Below are positions 18,868 through 28,026 of a DNA stretch of 64,000 nt, in pieces (position 1 is the stretch's first letter; the number at the start of each line of letters is the position of its first letter). Source of the DNA: Desulfobulbus sp964639845. Lineage in GTDB: Bacteria > Desulfobacterota > Desulfobulbia > Desulfobulbales > Desulfobulbaceae. A program made the translations under genes and the position numbers. The notes beneath the pieces were generated by a model, which did no database searches, had not been told where the DNA came from, and was given only the letters and a program-made list of their open reading frames with translations. The stretch spans positions 434,001-498,000 of the forward strand of contig CAZXHS010000001.1 in the NCBI GenBank assembly GCA_964639845.1, given 5' to 3'.

Positions 18868-20304
18868 ATGTCCACCACCGTTCTCTTGACCGGAGCCACC
18901 GGATATATCGGCCGTCGCTTGGAACGGCTGCTGCGTGAGCGTCAGGGAATCAACCTGCGTTTATTCGTGCGCGATGGTCGTAAACTCGCCGCCAGCAGCA
19001 GCCAGTATGCCGAGGTTGTCGAGGGCGACACCTTTTCGCCGGAAAGCCTTCGCCTGGCCCTGGCCGGCGTCGACACCGCCTTTTATCTCATCCATTCCAT
19101 GGGGGCTGGCGAGGATTTTAGCCGCCTTGATCGCCAGAGTGCAGAAAATTTTCTCGCTGCCTGCATCGACTGCGGGGTGCGACGGATTATCTATCTGGGA
19201 GGGCTGGGACATCCTGCTTCGGTATCCAAGCATCTCGCCAGCCGCATGGAGACCGGTGCACTGCTTACCAGTCGGCCAGACCAGGTCCAGACCATTTGGT
19301 TTCGCGCCGGCGTCATCATCGGCTCGGGGAGCACCAGCTTTGAAATTATTCGCCATCTGGTTGAAAAGCTCCCGATCATGACCACGCCGCGCTGGGTACG
19401 CACCCGCACTCAACCCATTGCCATCAACGATGTGTTGGCCTATCTCGATGCAGCCATCGACCTCGAGTGCTGCGGCAACCTGATGGTGGACATCGGCATG
19501 GAGGCGATGAGTTTCAAAGATATGCTTCAGCAGACTGCTACTGCCCTGGGCCTGCACCGCACCATCCTGCCGGTGCCGCTGCTCAGCCCGCGACTCAGTT
19601 CCTACTGGCTGACCTTGGTAACACCGATTCCCTTCCGCATTGGCACGGCCCTGGTGGAAGGGCTCAAGTCCGAGACGCTGATCGATAACGATCATGCTGC
19701 AAGCTATTTCCCTTACATTCACCCTGCCCCCTTTACCGAGGCGGTACGGCAGGCGGCCTACGAGTTGGAACATGATCAGGTGCTCAGTCGCTGGTGCGAT
19801 GCCAGCGCTGGCGCCTCCTGCGATATCAGCGAGCAAGAACGGCGCAGCCCTCTTTTTTTCCACGATGTTCGTTCCAGGTCCACTGCCGGTATTTCCCGTG
19901 ACAAGATCTTTGCAAGCCTCTGCGCCCTGGGTGGCGACAACGGTTGGCTGAGCTACAACCTGCTCTGGCGGTTGCGTGGCCTCATCGATAAAATGCTTGG
20001 TGGCTGTGGCCTCAACCGTGGCCGCCGTCATCCACGAGAGTTGCGCATCGGTGATGCCCTGGATTTTTGGACCGTTGCCGACCTGGTACCCGGTAAGCGA
20101 CTGCTGTTGCAGGCCCAGATGAAGCTACCGGGTAAAGCCTGGTTGGAATTCGATGTCCAGGAAGAGATCATGGTGCAAACCGCCCACTTTCTGCCCCATG
20201 GCCTGTGGGGTCGCGTATATTGGTATTCGGTTCTCCCCTTTCACAGCTTCATTTTTCCCAGTTTGTGCGAAAAAATCATCAAACGGGCCGCCTCCCAGCC
20301 TTAA
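18868..20304 (+). CDS. NAD(P)-binding SDR-type protein with C-terminal DUF2867-like domain
   Basis: A 478-residue protein with an extended or atypical short-chain dehydrogenase fold. It opens with LLTGATGYIGRRL, a nucleotide-binding glycine motif, followed by AFYLIHSMG and IIYLGGLG. From about residue 310 a second domain runs to the end, with FWTVADLVPGKRLLLQAQMKLPGKAWLEF, which matches the DUF2867-type domain attached to such proteins. Predicted cytoplasmic; the reaction is unknown. The gene stands alone after the mltD terminator and its ATG has a GGAGC site nearby. Confidence 0.82.
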   Translation: MSTTVLLTGATGYIGRRLERLLRERQGINLRLFVRDGRKLAASSSQYAEVVEGDTFSPESLRLALAGVDTAFYLIHSMGAGEDFSRLDRQSAENFLAACIDCGVRRIIYLGGLGHPASVSKHLASRMETGALLTSRPDQVQTIWFRAGVIIGSGSTSFEIIRHLVEKLPIMTTPRWVRTRTQPIAINDVLAYLDAAIDLECCGNLMVDIGMEAMSFKDMLQQTATALGLHRTILPVPLLSPRLSSYWLTLVTPIPFRIGTALVEGLKSETLIDNDHAASYFPYIHPAPFTEAVRQAAYELEHDQVLSRWCDASAGASCDISEQERRSPLFFHDVRSRSTAGISRDKIFASLCALGGDNGWLSYNLLWRLRGLIDKMLGGCGLNRGRRHPRELRIGDALDFWTVADLVPGKRLLLQAQMKLPGKAWLEFDVQEEIMVQTAHFLPHGLWGRVYWYSVLPFHSFIFPSLCEKIIKRAASQP

Positions 20305-20448
20305 GTGGTGAGGAATTACTTTACCCAGGTATCAGCTCTGCGGTATGGAGGAGCTCGACAAACAGATGGCATCGCGAATGTCTATCTCTCTTGATTGTGC
20401 CCAGCTCTCCCGGCTAGGCGTCCTCATCTTTTTTGCGCTAATGGACTT

Positions 20449-20778
20449 ATGAACGACACAGAAACCAACGAAGAAATCAGCCCGTTGACCTCCAGCCAGA
20501 AAAAAAATCTGCGCAGCCTTGGGCACCATTTGGAACCAGTAGTCTATGCCGGCAAGGAAGGCTTGTCGCTCCCGCTGCAACAATCGGTGCTGGCAGCCTT
20601 GAAAGCCCATGAATTGATCAAGGTGAAACTTGGGCAGAATTGCCCAGTGGAGCGCAACCAGGCCGGAGAACAGCTGGCTGGCCTCTGTGGTGCGTCGCTG
20701 GTGCAGGTGATCGGGCGAATGGTTTTGCTCTATCGTCCCAACCCCGACCTACCGGTGGCTAAAAGGATCATGCTGTAA
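20449..20778 (+). CDS. yhbY: YhbY/CRM-domain RNA-binding protein
   Basis: A 109-residue protein that is nearly all one CRM (CRS1-YhbY) domain. It shows LTSSQKKNLRSLGHHLEPVVY, GKEGLS, then LKAHELIKVKL and a final VLLYRP strand. Members bind pre-50S ribosomal particles. The start at MNDTETNEE (20449) is the first methionine compatible with the domain; upstream codons are not family-like. It ends just before a strong terminator shared with the convergent gene on the right. Confidence 0.9.
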   Translation: MNDTETNEEISPLTSSQKKNLRSLGHHLEPVVYAGKEGLSLPLQQSVLAALKAHELIKVKLGQNCPVERNQAGEQLAGLCGASLVQVIGRMVLLYRPNPDLPVAKRIML

Positions 20779-20784
20779 AAAAAA

Positions 20785-20819
20785 AGCCCGGTTTCCTGCT
20801 CATTACAGGAAACCGGGCT
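20785..20819. terminator. Bidirectional terminator between yhbY and the GGCT-like gene
   Basis: AGCCCGGTTTCCTG (20785-20798) pairs perfectly with CAGGAAACCGGGCT (20806-20819) around a seven-base loop. It is flanked by A-runs on the left and right that can serve the minus and plus strands. It lies 6 bases after yhbY and 21 bases after the GGCT-like gene. Confidence 0.9.
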
Positions 20820-20840
20820 AAAAAAGCGAACCGTGATGGC

Positions 20841-21281
20841 TTAAAGGTCGCCCCGGTCAAAAAGATCGCGGCGATCCTCGACAAACCAATGGATGAATTT
20901 CTCCAGTCCGTTTTGCATGAAACGGTCAAAATCCCATGGATCATCGGAGAGCAACTTGCGGCAGTCCTCCTTGATGGCATAGGCATAGGCCTCCACATTT
21001 GAGCCATCGGACATGGTCACCTGCACAATGACCCGCTCGTACTTATCGCCTTCAAAGGCATCGAGTTTTTCCATGGCCTGCTCATTCAGATCCCAATAGA
21101 CCTTGCCGGAGACCTGCGACTCCTCCTTACGGATGATGCCCGGATACTCCGATCCGCGCACCCGAAACCGCGCCCAGTTGGGCAAGGTCGCTTCCTGGCC
21201 TGCGTAGGCTTGTCCGGTTACGGCCTTGATAACAAGCGGTGATTGCAATGTCCCGTAACAAAATAACGCTCTTTTTTCCAT
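20841..21281 (-). CDS. Gamma-glutamylcyclotransferase-fold (AIG2-like) protein
   Basis: A 146-residue protein with the family's N-terminal FCYGTLQSP loop and a glutamate in DAFEGDKYER at the position of the usual catalytic acid. The fold releases 5-oxoproline from gamma-glutamyl amines in several relatives, but small bacterial members are poorly characterised. The C-terminus has DPWDFDRFMQNGLEKF, a helical extension common in this subgroup. Transcribed alone, convergent with yhbY. Confidence 0.82.
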   Translation of the reverse strand: MEKRALFCYGTLQSPLVIKAVTGQAYAGQEATLPNWARFRVRGSEYPGIIRKEESQVSGKVYWDLNEQAMEKLDAFEGDKYERVIVQVTMSDGSNVEAYAYAIKEDCRKLLSDDPWDFDRFMQNGLEKFIHWFVEDRRDLFDRGDL

Positions 21282-21875
21282 TGTCCTTACCTGGTCTTCG
21301 CTAACAGTTGTCGATTGTACAACCCAGACGTCCCCCCTGACGAGCGTCGAGAGTTGGGCAACAGCCTCTGGCTGTCACACCTTACCACTGCAAACCGACG
21401 ATTACCTGCAACCGTCGTTTTCGTTCTTCACCCACTGTCGAGACGATGCGGCCTACGGCCATACCTTCCCCCTCCATTGCACCGGCCGGCTCTGGCCAAA
21501 GACATGATGGCCTATCGTGCAAACTTTCAAGCACTTGCGGTGCATCGACAGCAGGAGCAGAAGATACTCCACTGTCACAGTTTTTCCAAGGGGAGAAGAG
21601 TGTCCAAATAAAAAACTCCGCACCCTCTAGCCACAGCCCCAGTGGCCTTCTCCGGTGCTTGGCCCTGCTGAACGTGGAGTCGATTACTGAGCAGTGCAGT
21701 TCACCATTTTCTGCTGTTCAACACCTGACAGGTTGGGTAAAGTGCTTATCTTTCACCGGGTCAGCCTGGGGCCCAGCCGTTATTCCTCTGCGGTCAGTCC
21801 TACCCGGCCCCCAATCAACAGACCTCAAGCGGCAACGGTAGTCAACCGGCCTTTCCAGACATCGAAGGAGTGAAC
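21282..21875 (+). other. Long non-coding leader region of glyA
   Basis: 594 bases without a credible gene; the open frames here lack ribosome sites and protein-like composition. Near its 3' end CCGGGT (21756-21761) can pair with ACCCGG (21802-21807). Between these are a CTGG/CCAG hairpin and two GGTCAG copies (21759-21764 and 21792-21797). This could be a structured mRNA leader. It does not match the ZTP, glycine or THF riboswitch consensus that I could check by eye. Confidence 0.4.
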
Positions 21876-23126
21876 ATGCAGACCCTACAACAACAGGATC
21901 CGGATATCTTCAATCTGATCCAGCAGGAAGAGATTCGCCAAAAGGATAAAATCCGCCTCATCGCCTCGGAAAACTACGTATCCAAGGCGGTCATGGAAGC
22001 CACCGGCTCGGTACTGACCAACAAATACTCCGAAGGCTATCCCGGCAAACGTTATTACGAGGGGCAACAGTTTATTGACCAAGTAGAGAGTTTGGCCATC
22101 CAACGGGCCAAGGATCTCTTCGGCGCCGAGCATGTCAATGTGCAGCCCTACTCCGGATCTCCAGCCAATCTGGCGGTCTATCTGGCCTTTATCTCTCCTG
22201 GCGATACCATTCTTGGCATGGCCCTCCCCCACGGCGGCCACCTCACCCACGGGGCCAAGGTTTCCATCTCCGGCAAGTATTTCAATGCCGAATCGTATTC
22301 GCTGGATGAACAGACCGGGTTGCTTAACTACGACACCATCCGAGAGAAGGCCCTGGCCTGTAAGCCGAAGATCCTCATTGCCGGCCACTCCGCCTATCCG
22401 CGTGTGCTCGATTTCCCTAAGTTTCGTGAAATCGCCGACGCCTGCGGTGCCCTGCTGCTGGTGGATATGGCTCATTTCGCCGGTCTGGTCGCTGGTGGCG
22501 CCCACCCCTCACCCATCCCCTATGCCGACATCGTCACCACCACCACCCATAAATCACTGCGTGGGCCGCGTGGCGCTATGATCCTGTGCAAGGAGGCCCA
22601 TGCCGCCGCCATCGACAAGGCAGTCTTCCCCGGTCTCCAGGGTGGTCCGCACAACAATACCACCGCAGCCATTGCCGTGGCCCTCAAGGAGGCCTCCACC
22701 GAGGCTTTCAAGGGCTACGCTGCGCAGATCGTCAACAATGCCAAGGCCCTGGCCGACACCTTGATCAGCAAGGGCTTCAACCTGGTCACCGGCGGCACCG
22801 AGAACCATCTCATGCTCATCGACCTGACCAACAAGGACGTTACCGGCAAGATCGCCGCCAAGGCCCTGGACGCAGCCGGCATCGTGCTCAACTACAACGC
22901 CGTGCCCTATGACAAGCGTAAGCCCTTTGATCCCAGCGGCATCCGCCTGGGCTCCGCCGCTGTCACCTCCCGTGGTTTCAAGGAGGAACAGATGGTGCAG
23001 ATTGGCTTGTGGATCGATGCCATCGTCGCTGATCCCGCCAACACCGCTTTACAGGAACAGACCGCCGCTGCGGTCAAACAGCTCTGTGCCGGATTCCCGG
23101 CACCGGGGCTGGACCACCTCATCTGA
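21876..23126 (+). CDS. glyA: Serine hydroxymethyltransferase
   Basis: A 416-residue PLP enzyme that converts serine and tetrahydrofolate to glycine and methylene-tetrahydrofolate. Lys226 in TTTTHKSLRGPRG forms the PLP aldimine. RLIASENYVS, YSEGYPGKRYYEG and VQPYSGSPANLA are canonical. I start at ATG 21876, which has GAAGGAG five bases upstream; a GTG at 21870 overlaps that site and is unlikely. It is transcribed alone between a long leader and a strong terminator. Confidence 0.97.
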   Translation: MQTLQQQDPDIFNLIQQEEIRQKDKIRLIASENYVSKAVMEATGSVLTNKYSEGYPGKRYYEGQQFIDQVESLAIQRAKDLFGAEHVNVQPYSGSPANLAVYLAFISPGDTILGMALPHGGHLTHGAKVSISGKYFNAESYSLDEQTGLLNYDTIREKALACKPKILIAGHSAYPRVLDFPKFREIADACGALLLVDMAHFAGLVAGGAHPSPIPYADIVTTTTHKSLRGPRGAMILCKEAHAAAIDKAVFPGLQGGPHNNTTAAIAVALKEASTEAFKGYAAQIVNNAKALADTLISKGFNLVTGGTENHLMLIDLTNKDVTGKIAAKALDAAGIVLNYNAVPYDKRKPFDPSGIRLGSAAVTSRGFKEEQMVQIGLWIDAIVADPANTALQEQTAAAVKQLCAGFPAPGLDHLI

Positions 23127-23141
23127 TCGCCCTAGGCAAAC

Positions 23142-23190
23142 AGCATAAAAAAAGGGGGGACGCTCAAAGCGTCCCCCCTTTTTTTATGCT
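23142..23190. terminator. Bidirectional terminator between glyA and nuoN
   Basis: A perfect 23-base-pair stem with a CAA loop (23165-23167). The left arm is AGCAT, seven A, six G, then ACGCT; the right arm mirrors it, so each strand ends in a T-run. It lies 15 bases after glyA and 9 bases after nuoN. Confidence 0.95.
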
Positions 23191-23199
23191 GACTGATCG

Positions 23200-24615
23200 T
23201 TATTGCAGCCTTTGCACCACCTGGGCGGCAAAGTCGACAAAGCGTGCTGGCAGGGCCCCCAACAAACAGATGGCCATCACCAGCACGACACCGGTGCCCT
23301 GAATAATCGGCGACACCATCACTGTCCCGCGCTCGCCGGGATCACCGGTATAAGCTGCCTTGACCACCGAAAGATAGTAGTAGATGGCGATGGCGGTGTT
23401 GATTGCTGCCAGACAGACCACCACCAGATGATCGGCACTCAGAGCCGAGGTCAGGATCATGAACTTACCCATGAAGCCGACAAAGGGTGGAATACCGGCC
23501 AAGCCGAAGAGGCCGACGGTGAGGATGAAGGCCAACACTGGTTGACGTTTGTAGAGACCGTTGAAATCCTCAACACTGAGGTTCTCTCCCTGTTGGGAGA
23601 GGTTGCAGATCACCAGGAAGCAGGCCAGATTCATCAGCACATAACCAGCCACATAGTAGATGGCCAAGCCATACCCCTCAGCGTTGAGCGACAACAAACC
23701 AAGGACGATGAAGCCGGCATGGGCGATACCCGAGAAGCCCAGCATACGCTTGATATCCTTCTGTACCAGGGCACTGAGATTGCCATAAAACATCGAGCAC
23801 AGCGCCAGCACCGCCAGTAACTCACTGAGAAAGGCGGCATGGCCGGTGGGCACGGTGAGAAAGCGGATCAGCAGAGCCACAGCGCCAAACTTAGGCAGGG
23901 TGGCGATGAAGGCGGTGGTCTCGTTGGAGGCGCCCTGGTAGACATCCGGCACCCAAAAGTGCATGGGAAAAACCGCCAGCTTGTAGAGGAAACCCGCCAA
24001 GACCATGAGCACGGCCACCACTACGGTGGGCTGAAGGCTGCCACTGGCTAGAAAAACGAGGATACCCTTGAGGTAGGTGGTGCCGGTGAGGCCAAAGAGC
24101 AGACTCATACCGTAAAGCATGAAGCCGGTGGCCATGACACCAAAGAGGATATATTTCATACCCGCCTCCATCTGCACCCGCACACCAGTGCGTTCATTAC
24201 GCATCGGCACCAGCAGGTAGAGGGCAAAGGAGGAAAGCTCCAGGGAGATGAAGATGGCCATCAGCTCCACCGAGCTGACCAGCATCATCAGGCCAAGTAC
24301 ACTGAGCAGCAAAAAGAGGAAGTATTCTGGCCGCACCGCCCGATCAATAGCCTTGAAGGTCGGAGTGAAAAGCAGAAACATCGACAGGCCGCCGGCAATC
24401 ATCAGCTTGAAGAGTTGAGAAAACTGGTCAACGCTGTAGGCGCCGTAAAAGAGGCTGCCCTGGGCCTTGAAGCTGAGCAGACAACCAAGCAGGGTTGCCA
24501 AAGCGCAACAGGTGGCCACGGATTGCGCGGCCTTTTCAGTCGGCGTTTTGCTCAGACTGATGAAAAAAAGGGCCAACGCACCGGCAGTCAGCACGAGTTC
24601 GGGAAGAATAACCAT
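23200..24615 (-). CDS. nuoN: NADH-quinone oxidoreductase-like subunit N
   Basis: A 471-residue antiporter-like membrane subunit of complex I with about 14 helices. The TM5 glutamate is Glu126 (SLELSSFALYL) and the TM7 lysine is Lys212 (FLYKLAVFPMHFW), both needed for proton movement in the family. I use MVILPELVL (24615) as the start; it has an AAGAAAGG site, while the 17 codons before it read as non-coding. It is the last gene of the nuo operon and is followed by a strong terminator. A 90-base gap separates it from nuoM. Confidence 0.95.
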   Translation of the reverse strand: MVILPELVLTAGALALFFISLSKTPTEKAAQSVATCCALATLLGCLLSFKAQGSLFYGAYSVDQFSQLFKLMIAGGLSMFLLFTPTFKAIDRAVRPEYFLFLLLSVLGLMMLVSSVELMAIFISLELSSFALYLLVPMRNERTGVRVQMEAGMKYILFGVMATGFMLYGMSLLFGLTGTTYLKGILVFLASGSLQPTVVVAVLMVLAGFLYKLAVFPMHFWVPDVYQGASNETTAFIATLPKFGAVALLIRFLTVPTGHAAFLSELLAVLALCSMFYGNLSALVQKDIKRMLGFSGIAHAGFIVLGLLSLNAEGYGLAIYYVAGYVLMNLACFLVICNLSQQGENLSVEDFNGLYKRQPVLAFILTVGLFGLAGIPPFVGFMGKFMILTSALSADHLVVVCLAAINTAIAIYYYLSVVKAAYTGDPGERGTVMVSPIIQGTGVVLVMAICLLGALPARFVDFAAQVVQRLQ

Positions 24616-24705
24616 AGGAAATGCCTTTCTTGGTGGTTCGTCAACACCGCTTGCCCAGTTGAGCAAGGGATTGGTTCAAAGGGTAAAAAGTAATTTGCCG
24701 CCGCA

Positions 24706-26223
24706 TCAATGCCACAGGGTCATGGCCACCTGGGGATGCTGCTGCCAGGCCTGAAACTGCTCCAGCAGATGGCTCACCGATCCATGGATCAGATCGAGAA
24801 AGGGCTGCGGGCCAAGACCAATCCAGAACACAAAGCCGAGAAAAGGGGTGAGAACGATGATCTCACGCAGCCCCAGATCTTTGAGATAAGATTGATCAGG
24901 ATTGTCGGTGCCGCCCCAGACGATCTTTTGCAGCATGCGCAACATGTAGGCCGCCGCCAGGACTGCGCCGGGGATTGCGGCCAGGGCCAGGGGAATATTG
25001 TGTTCAAAGGTCCCGGCCAACACCAGAAACTCACCGATGAAGGAGTTGGTGCCCGGAAAACCAAAGGAAGAAAGCGAGAAGAAGGCCAGAAAGGTGACAA
25101 ACCAGGGCATGAACTTGCCCACCCCGGTGGCCAGGGCCAACTCACGGCTATGGGTGCGCTCGTAGATCATGCCGACACAGAGGAAGAGCGCACCGGTGGT
25201 GACACCGTGGTTGATCATCTGCAGGATGGCGCCTTCGATGCCCCGGCTGTTGAGCACAAAGATCCCTAGGGTAACAAAGCCCATGTGCCCAACCGAGGAG
25301 TAGGCGATCAGCTTCTTCATGTCGCTTTGGGCCAGAGCGGTGAAGCCACCGTAGATGATGCCGGCAATGGACAGCCACAGGATCGGCTGGGCCAGGAGCA
25401 CCGTAGCATCGGGGGTGATCGGCAGACAGAAGCGCAGCAGACCGTAGGTGCCCATCTTCAACAGCACCGAAGCCAGGATGACCGAGCCGGCGGTCGGCGC
25501 CTCAACATGGGCGGCCGGTAACCAGGTGTGGAAAGGAAACATCGGCACCTTGATGGCAAAGGCCAAGAAGAAGGCGAGGAAGACCAATACCTGGAAGGTC
25601 TGCGAGTAGGGCTGCCACATCATCTCAGGAATAAAGAAGGAACCGGTTTTCAGGTAGAGGGCAATAATCGCCACTAGGAGCAGCACCGATCCGGCGAGGG
25701 TGTAGAGGAAAAACTTGATTGATGCGTAGACTTTGCGCGGTCCACCCCAGATGGCGATCAGCAGGTACATCGGGATGAGCATGAACTCCCAGAAGATGTA
25801 GAGGAGGATGAAGTCCAGCGCCACAAAAACGCCGATCATCGATGTCTCCATCACCAGCAGGCAGAACATGAAGGGAACGACCCGCTTCTGGATGTATTTC
25901 CAACTGGCGAGCACGCAAAAGGGCATGATGAAGGTGGTCAACAACACCAGTAAAATGGAGATACCGTCCATACCAACGATGTAGTTGATATGGAAGCGGG
26001 GAATCCACTGGTAGGCCTCGGCCATCTGGTACTTGGTGCTTGCCGCGTCAAAACCGGTCAACAGGGCAATGGAACAGAGGGCTACAACACCGGTGACGCC
26101 CAGGGTCCAGCGCCGTGCAAACTCCTCGCCGTGGAAAAAGAGCAGCACCAGAGCACCAGCCAGGGGCAGAAAAATGAGAAAACTGAGTAGGGGAAAACCC
26201 TCTTTAATCACTAACAAATCCAT
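24706..26223 (-). CDS. nuoM: NADH-quinone oxidoreductase-like subunit M
   Basis: A 505-residue proton-pumping subunit. Glu146 (YIFWEFMLIPMYLL) and Lys225 (AFAIKVPMFPFHTWLP) mark the two half-channels, and HVEAPTAGSVILA follows as in canonical NuoM. KKLIAYSSVGHMGF carries the later conserved lysine region. The ribosome site is AAGGGGA. It lies 12 bases downstream of the NuoL-like gene. Normal length for NuoM. Confidence 0.96.
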   Translation of the reverse strand: MDLLVIKEGFPLLSFLIFLPLAGALVLLFFHGEEFARRWTLGVTGVVALCSIALLTGFDAASTKYQMAEAYQWIPRFHINYIVGMDGISILLVLLTTFIMPFCVLASWKYIQKRVVPFMFCLLVMETSMIGVFVALDFILLYIFWEFMLIPMYLLIAIWGGPRKVYASIKFFLYTLAGSVLLLVAIIALYLKTGSFFIPEMMWQPYSQTFQVLVFLAFFLAFAIKVPMFPFHTWLPAAHVEAPTAGSVILASVLLKMGTYGLLRFCLPITPDATVLLAQPILWLSIAGIIYGGFTALAQSDMKKLIAYSSVGHMGFVTLGIFVLNSRGIEGAILQMINHGVTTGALFLCVGMIYERTHSRELALATGVGKFMPWFVTFLAFFSLSSFGFPGTNSFIGEFLVLAGTFEHNIPLALAAIPGAVLAAAYMLRMLQKIVWGGTDNPDQSYLKDLGLREIIVLTPFLGFVFWIGLGPQPFLDLIHGSVSHLLEQFQAWQQHPQVAMTLWH

Positions 26224-26235
26224 GGGAATTTCCCC

Positions 26236-28026
26236 TTAGAGCAACTGAAAAGAGAGAAAAGTGACAAGCAGAATCGCAGCAAGCGCAAAGGAGGCGTAAA
26301 GCGAGAATTGAATCTGCCCGCTTTGCAGCAGACGGACCTTACCGCCAAGACCACGCACCGACCGGGCGATGCCGTCGACCACGCCGTCAATGGCGTGCCA
26401 ATCAAACCAGCTCCAGAAGCGGCTGAGCGACATCAGCAAGCTCAACCCCACCACCCGGTAAGCTTCTCCCCAGGCCGTATCAGCCCCTTGCAGCGGTTTT
26501 TTGATCAACCACATGAAGCCACAGGCTCCCTGACGATAGAGCCAGTCAAGATCCAGGCAGATGCGATCCACCGGCTCGATGGCGCGCTTAAACATAAAGA
26601 AGGCCAGGGCTGCAAAACCAAGCAGTTGCAGGGTCTCCATAAAGTGATAAAGGGTGTGTGGGTTATACTCCACCGGGTAGGGCAGGAATTGATAGAGAAA
26701 GCCTGGAGCCGTACCGACGATGACACAGAGGGTGGCCCCCAGAGTCATGGCAATGAGCATGTTCCAGGGCGGATCCCCTGCCCGCTCCCAGGTTTCGGCA
26801 CTACAGTTATTTTTGCCAAAGAACAGGTAATAGGGCAGTTTGAGGCCGTTATACATGAAGGTACCGGTGGCACCAAACATCAACAGCCAAGCCGCCCAAT
26901 TGCGGTGCTCTTCAAAGGCAGCGGTGATGATCATCGACTTGGAGGCATAGGCGGCGAAAAAGGGTGCCGCTGCAATCGACAGACAACCAATGATGGTAAA
27001 GATGAAGGTCAAGGGCATCTTGGCATAGAGTCCGCCAAGTTCGGTGAACTTGGTCTTGCCGGTCATGTACAGCACCGTGCCGGTGCCCATGAACAGCAGA
27101 CTCTTGTAGAGGATATGGGCCACGGCATGGGCTACGGCGCCGTTGATCGCCATCTCGGTACCGATGCCCACCGCGGCCACCATGTAGCCCACCTGGGAGA
27201 CAATCGACCAGGCCAGCAGTTTGCGGATATCGTTCTCCATCACCGCGTAGATGACGCCGTAGAGGGCCATCAGTACACCGAGCACCACCAGAATCTCCAT
27301 GCCGGCGCAGGCGCGGGCCAGAGTGTAGACAGCAGTCTTGGTGGTAAAGGCGCAAAGGAAGACTGCACCGTTGAACGAGGCCTCGGAGTAGGCCTCGGGC
27401 AGCCAGGAGTGCATCGGCACCATGGCGGCATTGAGACCAAAGCCGATCATGATCAGCCAGGTGTAGAGTTGCGGATGGGCGAGATCCAGCAGATCAAAGC
27501 TGATATTGCCCACCGCCTTGAAACGCAGCATGATGCCGGCTAGCAGGATGATGCCGCCGATGGTATGGATGATCAGGTAGCGGTAGCCCACGGCCAGGGA
27601 CTGCGGGCCGCGCCGGAACCAGACCAGAAAGACCGAGGCAAAGGCCATCATTTCCCAGAAGAAAAACAGGCTCAGGTAATCGCCACAGTAGATGGTGCCC
27701 AGCGAACCGGCGGCATAGATCCAGGCGGCCATGTGTTCGGTGGCGCGGTCGACCTGCATACCGTAGATGGTACCAATCAGGGCCATGGTGGCCATGATCA
27801 GGGCAAAGGCGGTGGAGAGCTTATCCACCCGGCCAAAGATGAGTTGCCAGTCCATGAACTGGACCAGGCCGTAGTGACCGGTCAGCCCCAGATTGAGCAA
27901 CACTGCGCTCAGAGCAAGCAACGGCACCAGAAAGAGGTAGGGTTTGCGCAACGGCCCCAGAACAAAGGGCAGCAACAGGGCCCCGCCGATCAGCAGCAAC
28001 GAGGGATGAATGAAACCAGGGGTCAT
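26236..28026 (-). CDS. NuoL-like antiporter subunit lacking the TM7 lysine
   Basis: A 596-residue antiporter-like membrane protein in the nuo operon. Glu125 (FFFWEMMAFAS) is kept. At the TM7 lysine position, seven residues before the conserved His206 of PMHSWLP, there is Asn199, whereas the other three paralogues here have lysine. Lysines in later helices (AFTTKTAVYTL, YASKSMIITA) remain. The C-terminus, WFDWHAIDGVVDG through RLLQSGQIQFSLY, resembles the end of NuoL, which carries the long lateral helix. I therefore call it the NuoL-position subunit, probably with an altered proton path; a MrpD-type origin is also possible. The ATG overlaps the preceding small gene by four bases. Confidence 0.85.
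   Translation of the reverse strand: MTPGFIHPSLLLIGGALLLPFVLGPLRKPYLFLVPLLALSAVLLNLGLTGHYGLVQFMDWQLIFGRVDKLSTAFALIMATMALIGTIYGMQVDRATEHMAAWIYAAGSLGTIYCGDYLSLFFFWEMMAFASVFLVWFRRGPQSLAVGYRYLIIHTIGGIILLAGIMLRFKAVGNISFDLLDLAHPQLYTWLIMIGFGLNAAMVPMHSWLPEAYSEASFNGAVFLCAFTTKTAVYTLARACAGMEILVVLGVLMALYGVIYAVMENDIRKLLAWSIVSQVGYMVAAVGIGTEMAINGAVAHAVAHILYKSLLFMGTGTVLYMTGKTKFTELGGLYAKMPLTFIFTIIGCLSIAAAPFFAAYASKSMIITAAFEEHRNWAAWLLMFGATGTFMYNGLKLPYYLFFGKNNCSAETWERAGDPPWNMLIAMTLGATLCVIVGTAPGFLYQFLPYPVEYNPHTLYHFMETLQLLGFAALAFFMFKRAIEPVDRICLDLDWLYRQGACGFMWLIKKPLQGADTAWGEAYRVVGLSLLMSLSRFWSWFDWHAIDGVVDGIARSVRGLGGKVRLLQSGQIQFSLYASFALAAILLVTFLSFQLL

Noticed and set aside
21756..21807. ZTP or glycine riboswitch before glyA
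   Set aside because: The hallmark conserved strings of those classes are missing; kept only as an unassigned possible structure.
21315..21841. Several small open frames upstream of glyA
   Set aside because: They overlap each other, lack ribosome sites and have shadow-like composition; the region is more likely leader or spacer.
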